Position numbers and translations under genes: made by a program. From positions 744,001 through 808,000 of the forward strand of contig CAXXQT010000005.1 of the NCBI GenBank assembly GCA_963674575.2: 64,000 nucleotides of DNA, given 5' to 3'. Below the pieces are notes generated by a model that searched no databases, was not told where the DNA came from, and saw only the letters and a program-made list of their open reading frames with translations. Shown piece after piece: positions 44,201 through 51,796 of the stretch (position 1 is its first letter; the number at the start of each line of letters is the position of its first letter). This DNA comes from JAAYAY01 sp963674575. GTDB lineage: Bacteria > Planctomycetota > Planctomycetia > Pirellulales > Thermoguttaceae.

Positions 44201-44755
44201 CAGTTCTCTCCGATCATGAAGTCCGACAACCCGGAAGCCGCCGCCAACTTCGCCAACTACCGGATGCGGCGTGTGGAGGCCGAGGTGCTGATCGACGCGT
44301 TGAACGAGATCACCGGCAGTTCCGACCTGTACACGAGTGCCGTGCCGGAGCCTTTTACCTACATCCCGAAAGATTACTCTGCCGTAGAGTTGGCCGACGG
44401 AAGTATCGGCAGTTCTTTCCTGACTTTGTTCGGGCGCTCTGCTCGGGCCACGGGGATGGAAAACGAACGGGTCAACCAGCTTGCCTCGCCCCAATGGCTC
44501 TACATGCTGAATTCGGGCGAAGTGCAGAACAAGCTTCAGGGCGGGAAGAAGCTTGCGGCCCTTGTTTCCTCGGGCGGCAAGCCGAACGAAATGGCTGAGA
44601 AGCTCTACCTGACAGTCCTTTCGCGGCTCCCAACGGATGCCGACGTGAAAGCGGTGGAGGAATATGCGAAGATGGGAGTGGCGAAAGGGCGTGATGTTTG
44701 GATCGATTTGACCTGGGCGTTGGTCAATAGCCCGGAGTTCCTGCTGCGGCATTGA
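41201..44755 (+). CDS. DUF1549/DUF1553 protein with Ala/Lys-rich coiled-coil repeat domain
   Basis: An 1184-residue exported protein (signal peptide 1-24). Residues about 28-650 are almost entirely Ala, Lys, Glu, Gln and Asp and form a predicted long coiled coil with internal repeats. DUF1549 (PSCyt2) spans about 665-860 (FAKLQSLGIQPTLCSDAVFI, RAFLDLTGKLPSAQRAKAF). DUF1553 (PSD1) spans about 890-1180 (EVFAEWLLRPENPWFAKAIV, NRTWAWAMGRGI). In planctomycetes this pair usually follows a CxxCH haem domain; none is present here. GAGG precedes the ATG. It forms a unit with the DUF1501 and PPC genes downstream. Confidence 0.92.
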   Translation: MRTRALPLSLLLLLVASWTPLHGAESPLYAEYAAAEKAAADRRAAVGQAKVKAEADPETKARLEYEAARKASQEAEAAVVPLRAAMQKADKAYADAKKTANDKRKKATDTQNLASEPGVKMLKQAEDAVPAAIKALEEATAAKPPLDKALAEAKAAAAPLQQAYDVAEKAAKAAEAAAKIARDAANKLANEAKTAATQAEAKQRGADAAKATLGRAQKGTLAAQERAKAAAEKLAEMQAQEKSAKEALASAAKQVTEAASALEAVEKAAQAAEAKAKQLAADEAKSAEEKKQASDDAAGKRKAVDEAKAALAKVQATQKAAQKAADNAAQKVARLNAQKNLADAAAANAKNQIAAATEALAAAEKAAQDAAKIAAEKQKLVDQAAAKRKAASDTAAALKPVQQAEQKAQANAKAAAQKVAETQAKKKSADDALAKAKQQVAAATEASKSAEKPDEAKAALDKAQQAEKAAQEEVASAGQKLAETEGQKKSADEALAKAKKGLEAAVAAHKAAQEAAKEILALDAANQKATADATAKRKAANDAKAALAPKAKTLEQATIKANDAAQNLKRAESRKKSSEDGLVNLKKRIASAKETHVADAKAADEAEATAAPLKVEADKTRAAYLAASDVADKKRVLAQQAKDKWYRLVAAREVAGIMETSDPPKPANGIDKCVFAKLQSLGIQPTLCSDAVFIRRAFLDLTGKLPSAQRAKAFIESTDPNKRVALIDELLEQSAHFDYWAMRWSDILRVKAEFPVKVWPNAAQAYYRWIWESIAQNKPYDQFVRELLTSSGSNFRVGPVNFYRAIQNKTPEGIAAAVGLALMGTRTHTWSEERRTGMAQFFTQVGYKPTSEWKEEIIFWDPLHSTSVEGCTAPGIDAVAKSVTVTNQVPQNLPEPLRPNGPLEAVFPDGTKVTIPPDRDPREVFAEWLLRPENPWFAKAIVNRTWAWAMGRGIIEEADDIRDDNPPSNPELLAYLEKELVSSGYDLNHLKRLIFTSTTYQFSPIMKSDNPEAAANFANYRMRRVEAEVLIDALNEITGSSDLYTSAVPEPFTYIPKDYSAVELADGSIGSSFLTLFGRSARATGMENERVNQLASPQWLYMLNSGEVQNKLQGGKKLAALVSSGGKPNEMAEKLYLTVLSRLPTDADVKAVEEYAKMGVAKGRDVWIDLTWALVNSPEFLLRH
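41891..42970 (+). repeat. Tandem 87-residue coding repeats (261-base period)
   Basis: A motif of the type AAQKVAETQAKKKSADDAL recurs at residues 231, 328, 415, 477 and 564 of the encoded protein, giving spacings of 97, 87, 62 and 87. A second marker, KRKA..DAKAALA, recurs at 300, 387 and 536 (87 and 87+62). The pattern is an 87-residue unit with one copy shortened by 25 residues and one lengthened by 10. Confidence 0.7.
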
Positions 44756-44885
44756 CCGGCGTTCACAGCGGCCGAGCAGTCGCCGCCAGCTTTCAACCTT
44801 GAACGACACCATGATGGTGCGATATGACGCGAAACGGTCGGTTTCCTGACGCGACAACCCAAAAGGGAAAAGGAGAACGGAAATC

Positions 44886-46301
44886 ATGAGTGCCACCCGC
44901 AATGAAGACAATCAGAAGCACCTGTCGCGGCGCGAGGCCGTCAGACGCGGTGTCCTGGGCACGGCCGGCATGATCGCGGCCGGAGGTTTGGGCTCCCGAG
45001 CCGGCGCCGCCGAGGCCGAGAAGACGCCCGAGCAAATCGCCGCCGAGTTGAAGGCGAAGCGAGACGAAGCGGCCAAAGCCAAGGCCAAAAGCAAGGGCAA
45101 GATCAAGTCGGTGATCCAGATCTTCCTGTGGGGCGGCATGTCGCAGAACGACGCCTGGGATCCGAAACCCGGCACGGGCTACGACTACCTGGGCGAGTTC
45201 GACAAGTTCATCCCCACCAATGTCAAGGGCATCCAACTCGGTGCCTTGTTCCCCTACCTGGCCAAGCAGGCGGACAAGTACTCCCTGATCCGCAGTATGA
45301 CCCACGGCATCAACGGGCACGAGACGGCTGCCTACCTGATGCAAACCGGGCACAAGCCGGGCGGACGCTTGGCTTACCCGAGCGTGGGCGCCATCTTCAC
45401 CTACTTCAAGAGAGAGCAGTACAAGGGTCTGCTTCCTCCCTATATCGTCATGCTTCGAGCCGCAGGCCGGTTCTCCGAGGAGGGGTTCCTGGGCCCCGCC
45501 TACAAACCCTTTGCCACCGGCGGCGATCCGAACGCCGACCGCTTCGAAGTGCAGGGGATCGTCAACCGCGGAATCAACGACGCTCGCCAGAAGGCTCGCC
45601 GGGAACTGGTCGACAAGATCAATCTTCTTGGCTACGGGCTGTCGGATGTTCCCGAGATGGCCGAGGCTGAAGCGGCCAAGCAGAAGGCCTATGGGCTGAT
45701 CCTCGGCAAGGGAAAGGAAGTCTTCAACCTTGCCAACGAGCCCAGCGCCCTGCGGGACCGTTACGGGCGAAACACGTTCGGCCAGGAATGCCTGGCGGCC
45801 CGCCGCATGGTCGAGGCCGGCGTGCCCTACGTTACCATCAGTTTCCCCGGCGGTTGGGACACCCACGCCAATCATTTCCCGACGATGAAGCGGCAATGCC
45901 CCATGCTCGACCAGGGCCTGGCGACGTTGCTGGCCGATCTGAGCGAGCGCGGTTTGCTCGACAGCACGCTCGTCTGGTGCACCGGCGAATTTGGCCGAAC
46001 GGTCAAGGTGGCCTGGGAACCGCCCTGGAACGGCGGACGCCACCACTGGGGGCATGTGTTCACCGTGTTGGTCGCTGGCGGCGGATTCCAGGGCGGACGA
46101 ACGCTCGGCGAGTCCGACGAAAAGGGCGCGTATGTCAAGGAGAGGCCCGTGTATCCGGCAGACCTCTTGGGCACGTTCTACCTGCTGGCCGGCATCGATG
46201 CCAACGCCAAACTGCCCCATCCTCTGGGCTTTGACGCCCGTGTGTTGGATGCAGAAAACGAAGGGATGAAATCGGCGGGGCTCGTAGAAGAGCTCCTTTG
46301 A
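44886..46301 (+). CDS. Tat-exported DUF1501 protein
   Basis: A 471-residue protein with a twin-arginine signal (LSRREAVRRGVLGTAGMIAA). DUF1501 features include SVIQIFLWGGMSQNDAWDPK, SLIRSMTHGINGHETAAYLM, PYVTISFPGGWDTHANHF and CTGEFGRTVKVAWEPPWNGG. The family is sulfatase/phosphatase-like and regularly paired with DUF1549/DUF1553 genes, as here (130 bases upstream). Its reaction is not known. An AAGGAG lies about 11 bases before the ATG. Confidence 0.92.
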   Translation: MSATRNEDNQKHLSRREAVRRGVLGTAGMIAAGGLGSRAGAAEAEKTPEQIAAELKAKRDEAAKAKAKSKGKIKSVIQIFLWGGMSQNDAWDPKPGTGYDYLGEFDKFIPTNVKGIQLGALFPYLAKQADKYSLIRSMTHGINGHETAAYLMQTGHKPGGRLAYPSVGAIFTYFKREQYKGLLPPYIVMLRAAGRFSEEGFLGPAYKPFATGGDPNADRFEVQGIVNRGINDARQKARRELVDKINLLGYGLSDVPEMAEAEAAKQKAYGLILGKGKEVFNLANEPSALRDRYGRNTFGQECLAARRMVEAGVPYVTISFPGGWDTHANHFPTMKRQCPMLDQGLATLLADLSERGLLDSTLVWCTGEFGRTVKVAWEPPWNGGRHHWGHVFTVLVAGGGFQGGRTLGESDEKGAYVKERPVYPADLLGTFYLLAGIDANAKLPHPLGFDARVLDAENEGMKSAGLVEELL

Positions 46302-46507
46302 CGCAAAACACGTCACGGTGGAGGTCAGCCGCTCCGAGCCGATTTCCGCCTGGCGAATCGTCCTGGCGTGACGCGCGGCAAGGGAGATTCCCGCGCGACG
46401 AGAAACTCCGGCAAACGCTGTTGCGATGGCTCGCCAGGGTCCCCGCCGCGTTGCCCAAGCCCGCTGGTCGGGCGATTGGTGCTACATCTTTCCAATTGGA
46501 GCAGCTC

Positions 46508-48793
46508 ATGAGTGGTTTCAAGAAGCTTTCGATCCTGGGGCTGGCCATCCTCTTGGCCGCGGCATCGTCCGCTTACGCGCAGAACCAGTACATTGGCTAC
46601 GTCTATCCCGCGGGAGGCCAACAGGACAGCACCTTTTCGATCCGCTTGGGCGGTCAGGGACTGCTCCACGCTTCCGGTCTTCTGGTGAGCGGCGAGGGGG
46701 TGGAGGTTAGGCTGGTCGACTACTACCGCGTGATGAACAACCAGGAACTCGGCTTGCTTCGGAAGCAACTCAGGGAACTGAAGAAGAAGGAAGCGACGGT
46801 CAGCGACGGCATGGTCGCCAAGATGGCCTTCTTCGAGTTTCCCGCGCGAGTGGAACCTCCCAAGGTCGAGGGCGTGATCTGTCCGGCGTGCGGCCTGCTC
46901 AACCCGGCTGGCTCGACCGTTTGCAGCGCCTGCAATGCGAGGCTCGATCCCACGAAGGCCGAGAAACCGACCGAGAAAACGGAAGAACCGAAGTCGGAGA
47001 AAGACGCGGCCAAGCAGAAACTGATCGAGCACATTGAACGCCGATTTGCCGAAGATGAACGCAATCCGGCCGTTCGCGCCCATACGGAGCTCGTGTTTGC
47101 CGAGGTCACGATTGACGCGGACGCAAAACCCGGACGGCGAGAGATTCGTGTCGTCACGAAACGCGGCATCTCCAACGCCTTGCCTTTTTACGTGGGCCAG
47201 ACTCCGGAAATCGCCCGCAAACCCATGAAGACCTGCAACAAGCCCGTGCTCGGCAAGGAGCATCTGGCGCAGCGCAAGCGGCCGGAAGACGAAGAGGAAG
47301 TCAGCATTACGCTGCCGTGCACGATGAACGGCCAAGTCGCTGCCGGCGAGGTGAACCGCTACCGTTTTGAGGCCGTCAAGGGCCAGCCTCTGGTGATTTG
47401 TGCCAAGGCACGACACCTGGTGCCCTACGTTGCGGACGGTGTGCCCGGCTGGTTCCAGGCCGTTCTGCGGATCCACGACGCCGAGGGCAACGAGGTGGCC
47501 TACAACGACGATTTCCGCTTCGATCCGGACCCGGTGCTCTATTTCGAGCCTCCGGCCGACGGCGAGTATGTGCTCTCGATCAACGAGGCGCTCTTCCGAG
47601 GCCGCGAGAGCTTCACCTATCGAATCACCATCGGCGAGTTGCCGTTTGTGACCAGCATCTTCCCCTTGGGGGGTCGCGTGGGCGAACCGGTCAAGCTCGA
47701 AATGGAAGGTTGGAATCTGGACCAGTGCACCTTGTCGCCTCCTCCAAAAGACGCCCCCGCAGGCACGCATCTGATCGCTGCCTCCAACGGCGAGTATGTT
47801 TCGAACTACGTGAAGTTCGCCCTGGGGACGCTGCCGGAGTGTTTGGATCAGGAATCGAACGACGAGCCGTCGAAGGCCCAGAAGGTGACGCTTCCCATCG
47901 TGGTGAACGGCCGAGCCGATCGCCCGGGCGATTGGGACGTTTTTGAGGTGGAAGGAAAGGCGGGCGAAACGATCGTGGCGGAAGTGCACGCCCGCCGACT
48001 TGGCTCTCCCTATGACTCGTTCGTCAAGGTGACCGGCGCGGACGGGAAAGTGATCGCCATGAACGACGATCATTACGACGCCGCCTCGGGGCTGAACACG
48101 GACCACGCCGATTCCTACGTGATGGCCAAGCTGCCCGCCGACGGGAAGTACTACGTTCATCTCGGCGACACACGCCGTCATTCGGGCAAGGCTTATGCGT
48201 ATCGCTTGCGGATCAGCCGACCGCAGCCTGATTTCGAGTTGCGCGTGATCCCATCGCGACTCGTCCTTCGCAGCAAGGCGGCCGCCTCGGTGACCGTGTT
48301 TGCTTTGCGCAAGGATGGATACACCGGCCCGATCACGGTTCAGTTCAAGGATCTGCCGGAAGGTCTCCAATCAGCGGCGGCCACCGTGCCGGCGAACAAG
48401 GAGACGGCCAAGCTCACCGTGAAGACCACGCTCACGGAGACGGAAACGCCGCTGAACCTCACCGTCGTGGGGACGGCGAAGGTGGGCGAAAAAGAGGTCG
48501 TCCATGCGGCCGTGCCGGCTGAAGACAGAATGCAGGCCTTCCTGTGGCGGCATCTACTGCCCGCGGAGGACCTGCCGCTTGTGGTCTACAATCCTTCCTA
48601 CAAGCCGATGGACGAGCGAGTCCGGCCGCCCATCCGCGACGAGGATCGCCCCAAGGCGGCCACCCGCAATCTGCGCCAGTCGCAAGTGGATTGGTACATG
48701 CGTCAGATCGAGGCCCTCTATCAGCAGTGGTTCCTTACCGACGACTTCGCAAATCGCGAGATCGCCGACATTGAATCCCGCCTGATCAAGTAG
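46508..48793 (+). CDS. Secreted PPC-domain protein with internal zinc ribbon
   Basis: A 761-residue protein with a signal peptide (1-24) and an Ig-like start. A zinc ribbon lies at 125-142 (C-x2-C ... C-x2-C, starting CPACGLLNP), followed by a charged linker. Two bacterial pre-peptidase C-terminal (PPC)-like domains follow: NRYRFEAVKGQPLVICAKAR with YFEPPADGEYVLSINE, and WDVFEVEGKAGETIVAEVHA with AMNDDHYDAASG. The frame is open back to 46298, but only the ATG at 46508 has GGAG upstream and a signal peptide directly after it. It is the third gene of the DUF1549/DUF1501 unit. Zinc ribbons are rare in exported proteins. Confidence 0.85.
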   Translation: MSGFKKLSILGLAILLAAASSAYAQNQYIGYVYPAGGQQDSTFSIRLGGQGLLHASGLLVSGEGVEVRLVDYYRVMNNQELGLLRKQLRELKKKEATVSDGMVAKMAFFEFPARVEPPKVEGVICPACGLLNPAGSTVCSACNARLDPTKAEKPTEKTEEPKSEKDAAKQKLIEHIERRFAEDERNPAVRAHTELVFAEVTIDADAKPGRREIRVVTKRGISNALPFYVGQTPEIARKPMKTCNKPVLGKEHLAQRKRPEDEEEVSITLPCTMNGQVAAGEVNRYRFEAVKGQPLVICAKARHLVPYVADGVPGWFQAVLRIHDAEGNEVAYNDDFRFDPDPVLYFEPPADGEYVLSINEALFRGRESFTYRITIGELPFVTSIFPLGGRVGEPVKLEMEGWNLDQCTLSPPPKDAPAGTHLIAASNGEYVSNYVKFALGTLPECLDQESNDEPSKAQKVTLPIVVNGRADRPGDWDVFEVEGKAGETIVAEVHARRLGSPYDSFVKVTGADGKVIAMNDDHYDAASGLNTDHADSYVMAKLPADGKYYVHLGDTRRHSGKAYAYRLRISRPQPDFELRVIPSRLVLRSKAAASVTVFALRKDGYTGPITVQFKDLPEGLQSAAATVPANKETAKLTVKTTLTETETPLNLTVVGTAKVGEKEVVHAAVPAEDRMQAFLWRHLLPAEDLPLVVYNPSYKPMDERVRPPIRDEDRPKAATRNLRQSQVDWYMRQIEALYQQWFLTDDFANREIADIESRLIK

Positions 48794-48924
48794 CGGTCTC
48801 GGCGGCGATCGATTGGCTCAACGGTGTTTCTGTAGACAGTTCAAGATGCCGCGGGCGCGCACGGTGCGCCTGCGAACGGCAGCCGGCTCCGTTTCTTGCC
48901 GTATCCCTCGGAGGATGGACCAGG

Positions 48925-51462
48925 ATGAGAATCATTCCGATGTTTCTGATCGTTGCCCTTTGGGCTTCCTTTGCGCAAGGAGCAGTTGCGGAAGGGGAGA
49001 ATCTGCTGATCAACGGCGCCTTTGACGCCGAACAGGTAAATTTCCCTGAGTTTTGGAGTCCCACCCCCATGAAGAACGTGGTCTACGACCGCGTGGGGGG
49101 CCCTGAGGGCAAGAAACCATCGGTGATTCTCAAGGGGGATCCTCCTGTGACCGGCACGGTGAGTCTTCGGCAGCAGGGCATGACCCTGGTGGCGGGAGAA
49201 ACCTACAAACTCAGTGCGTACATGAAGACAAAGGGCTTCACGAGTCGTCACGGCGGCTTGATCATTCACAACAGCGGCTGGACGAAGGCCGTGGGCATCA
49301 CTGGGCTGCCCGCCGATTCCGACTGGACCTTCTACGAAAAAACGTTCACCCTGGTTCCGTCGAAGAACAGTGAATACGGCCTGGCCATGTATGCCAGTGG
49401 GCTGAAGGGCGAGATTCATCTTGCCGACGTTCACCTGGAGGCCGTCAGCCAGGCGGCTCGCGAAGGCTCCACCTCGCAAATGGCGATCGTGGCGGCCCCC
49501 AGACTGGTTCCCTTGCACCCGTTGCTGAACAAGATCCCCCGCGACAAGCCGGAGTTGAGCCTGCAACTGTTCGGGCTTCTGCCGGAGAAGCGCGATGCCT
49601 ACGAATGTGTTGCCACGGTCAGCGGGAACCGGACCGCTGGACAGACGATTCCGCTCGGCGCAGACGGGCGCATGGTCGTCCGTCTGGCTGGGCTCCCCAG
49701 CGGCGATTGTTCTCTGAAGACGCTGATTCGCCACGGGCAGACGAAGGCAACGCTTCTCGAAGACGAATTTCCGATCACGATTGTCGATCTTCCCACGATC
49801 GACCGGAGCGGCATTCGACAACTGAACAACCTGGTTGCGGAACTCCTGAACGAGCCCGTCGAAGACCATCCTGCCGGGCAGACCTTCCGATTCGTTAATC
49901 CGCGTGACGGCTGGGTCTTCGTGGCCTTTGCCTCCGATTCTCCAGGCAGCGACCTGGCGGTGAAAATCGACGACGGGGAGCCGATCGTCACGGCCGCCAC
50001 CGACCGGTTGGAGGCGTTTCGCCACATCGGCATGGGTGAGCATTGCGTAACCGTCACTGGCAAGGCCGAAGGACGCTTGGTGGTGCGGTCGATCGCGGAG
50101 ATTTTCGACTATCCACCCTGCACGAATTCCTACGTCAAAGAAAATGGCAGCTATGGCTGGGACTTCATGAAGCAGCACATCCTGCCGGCCGTGACCACGC
50201 TCAACGGCGGGAAACTGCCCGGCGACGCGCTGCCCGAAGCGAAGGCCCTGGGACTGAAGTGGCTGGCCAACTTCGGCGTCGCCCCCGTGGGAGATCCGGC
50301 GGAGTTGCGCCAACGCATGGAGAAGCACGGGGGCATGACCCTGCCGCAATACGACGGGATCACCTGCGACGAACTGTTTTTTGGCCGAGCCAGCATCGGC
50401 AATTACAGTCAGGCCCTCCGGTTGCTGCACAATCCGGAGAATCGCCTGGTCTATACGTGGATTGTGGGCAAGCCCAGCATTCGCTCGCTCCACACGGAGT
50501 TCATCTCCACGTGTCTGAACGCTTCTGGCGGACGGGGGCGGCTGTTGTTTGAGGCCTATTGCCATCCCCAGGAGGATGAAGCGGCTGCCGCGGCCTATCT
50601 CGACAACATGATCGGCGAGACCATGCGCCGCTTCAACGCCTACTATCCTGACGCGGCGGCGGGAACGGGCATCATCTTCGGCAACTTCAACCAGATCCCG
50701 ATCATCTCCCTGGAACACAATCCGGCCGTCGACTTCAAGTACTTCCTCGACATGCAGGTCAACCTGATCGCTAACAGTCCGGATTTCAAGGACCTGGCCA
50801 CGACGGGCTATTGGGGGACCTATTACGGCGACGAGGAGTTGGCACGCTGGTCCTTCAAGCTGATGCGACACTACGCCGTGGAAGGAAAGACGGAGATGCT
50901 CTCGGAGCACTACGGTTTCAAGTACAAGCCCGGCTTCGTTGCCAATGGCGATTTTGCCGATGAACTGAAAGGCTGGACCGTTGCTCCGGGCGCGGAAGGC
51001 TCGGTCCACCCAGACACGGTTGCCGGGTTTGGCAAGAAGAGCGAGGGACGTTGGGGCGGCGGCAGCGCCGGCGACACATTCTGCGTCCTTGCCCGCCAGC
51101 CCGACAAGGCGAACCGGATCAGCCAGACGGTCGAGGGGCTGGAAGCCGGGCGGGCCTACTGCCTCCAGTTCGTCACGGCCGACCTCAAAGACGTGACGAA
51201 GAAGAACTACAATCCCCGTCGCTATGGGATCGAGGCGGACCTTGAAGGCGTGGAGGTCCTTGGCGACAAGAGTTTCGTCCACATCGACCGCCGCAATACG
51301 GGCAAGTACAAGAACAACCACGATGTGGCCAAGATCAACCTGAATCGCATCGTGTTCCGCGCCAAGTCTCCCACGCTGGTCGTCGCGTTTCACGACGAAA
51401 AGGCTGCTGCCGGGGAAGAGCTCCTCATCAACTTCGTTCAGCTCAAACCGTATTTGGAATGA
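48925..51462 (+). CDS. Secreted protein with N- and C-terminal carbohydrate-binding-like domains
   Basis: An 845-residue protein with a signal peptide (1-22). Residues about 24-150 (NLLINGAFDAE, FPEFWSPTPMK) and about 670-840 (FVANGDFADELKGWTVAPG) look like CBM4/9-type jelly rolls. The centre (about 400-660) is an alpha/beta region that could be a hydrolase barrel (LPQYDGITCDELFFGRA, GRGRLLFEAYCHPQEDE, DLATTGYWGTYYGDEELARW) but matches no family I can name. Acidic residues in ITCDELF and YCHPQEDE are candidates for catalysis. It is convergent with the GH127-type gene, suggesting a shared glycan substrate. Confidence 0.75.
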   Translation: MRIIPMFLIVALWASFAQGAVAEGENLLINGAFDAEQVNFPEFWSPTPMKNVVYDRVGGPEGKKPSVILKGDPPVTGTVSLRQQGMTLVAGETYKLSAYMKTKGFTSRHGGLIIHNSGWTKAVGITGLPADSDWTFYEKTFTLVPSKNSEYGLAMYASGLKGEIHLADVHLEAVSQAAREGSTSQMAIVAAPRLVPLHPLLNKIPRDKPELSLQLFGLLPEKRDAYECVATVSGNRTAGQTIPLGADGRMVVRLAGLPSGDCSLKTLIRHGQTKATLLEDEFPITIVDLPTIDRSGIRQLNNLVAELLNEPVEDHPAGQTFRFVNPRDGWVFVAFASDSPGSDLAVKIDDGEPIVTAATDRLEAFRHIGMGEHCVTVTGKAEGRLVVRSIAEIFDYPPCTNSYVKENGSYGWDFMKQHILPAVTTLNGGKLPGDALPEAKALGLKWLANFGVAPVGDPAELRQRMEKHGGMTLPQYDGITCDELFFGRASIGNYSQALRLLHNPENRLVYTWIVGKPSIRSLHTEFISTCLNASGGRGRLLFEAYCHPQEDEAAAAAYLDNMIGETMRRFNAYYPDAAAGTGIIFGNFNQIPIISLEHNPAVDFKYFLDMQVNLIANSPDFKDLATTGYWGTYYGDEELARWSFKLMRHYAVEGKTEMLSEHYGFKYKPGFVANGDFADELKGWTVAPGAEGSVHPDTVAGFGKKSEGRWGGGSAGDTFCVLARQPDKANRISQTVEGLEAGRAYCLQFVTADLKDVTKKNYNPRRYGIEADLEGVEVLGDKSFVHIDRRNTGKYKNNHDVAKINLNRIVFRAKSPTLVVAFHDEKAAAGEELLINFVQLKPYLE

Positions 51463-51495
51463 GCCCAAAGTAGCAGGCACGCTCCGCTGTGCGCC

Positions 51496-51776
51496 GTAGG
51501 GTGGGCCAGAACGGCCCAGCGGAAATCGCGTTGAAGCGGTGAAGTAATAGCCAGTGCGAATACTCGTGGCAAACCAGTACGCAAGTGCCGGCCCACCGTC
51601 GGCGGTCTTCCACTTCAATGACGTTGCATTCCCGGGAGCGATGCGGCCAATTCGGAAGTGAGAACCGGAACATGGTGGGCCGCGTTCGCGTATCGCTTGG
51701 GCATCGCCGTTCAGAAATGGACGACGTCTTAACACCACAAACGCCCACGGGGGTGGTTCACTTGGCCCCACCCTAC
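51496..51776. repeat. Inverted-end intergenic segment, possible decayed repeat
   Basis: The 334-base gap between two convergent genes begins and ends with opposite copies of one word: GTAGGGTGGGCC (51496-51507) and GGCCCCACCCTAC (51764-51776, one extra C). The segment between them has no coding character. It may be a decayed MITE-like element. Confidence 0.4.
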
Positions 51777-51796
51777 AGCTCCAACAAAAAGGACGC

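Noticed and set aside
46298..46507. Longer start for the PPC/zinc-ribbon protein
   Set aside because: The extra 70 residues are basic and unstructured and precede a perfect signal peptide; GGAG supports the ATG at 46508.
46325..48370. 681-residue antisense open frame
   Set aside because: It lies opposite the PPC/zinc-ribbon gene and has no recognisable domain.
48841..51771. 976-residue antisense open frame
   Set aside because: It lies opposite the carbohydrate-binding-like gene, which has a signal peptide and domains; the antisense frame has none.
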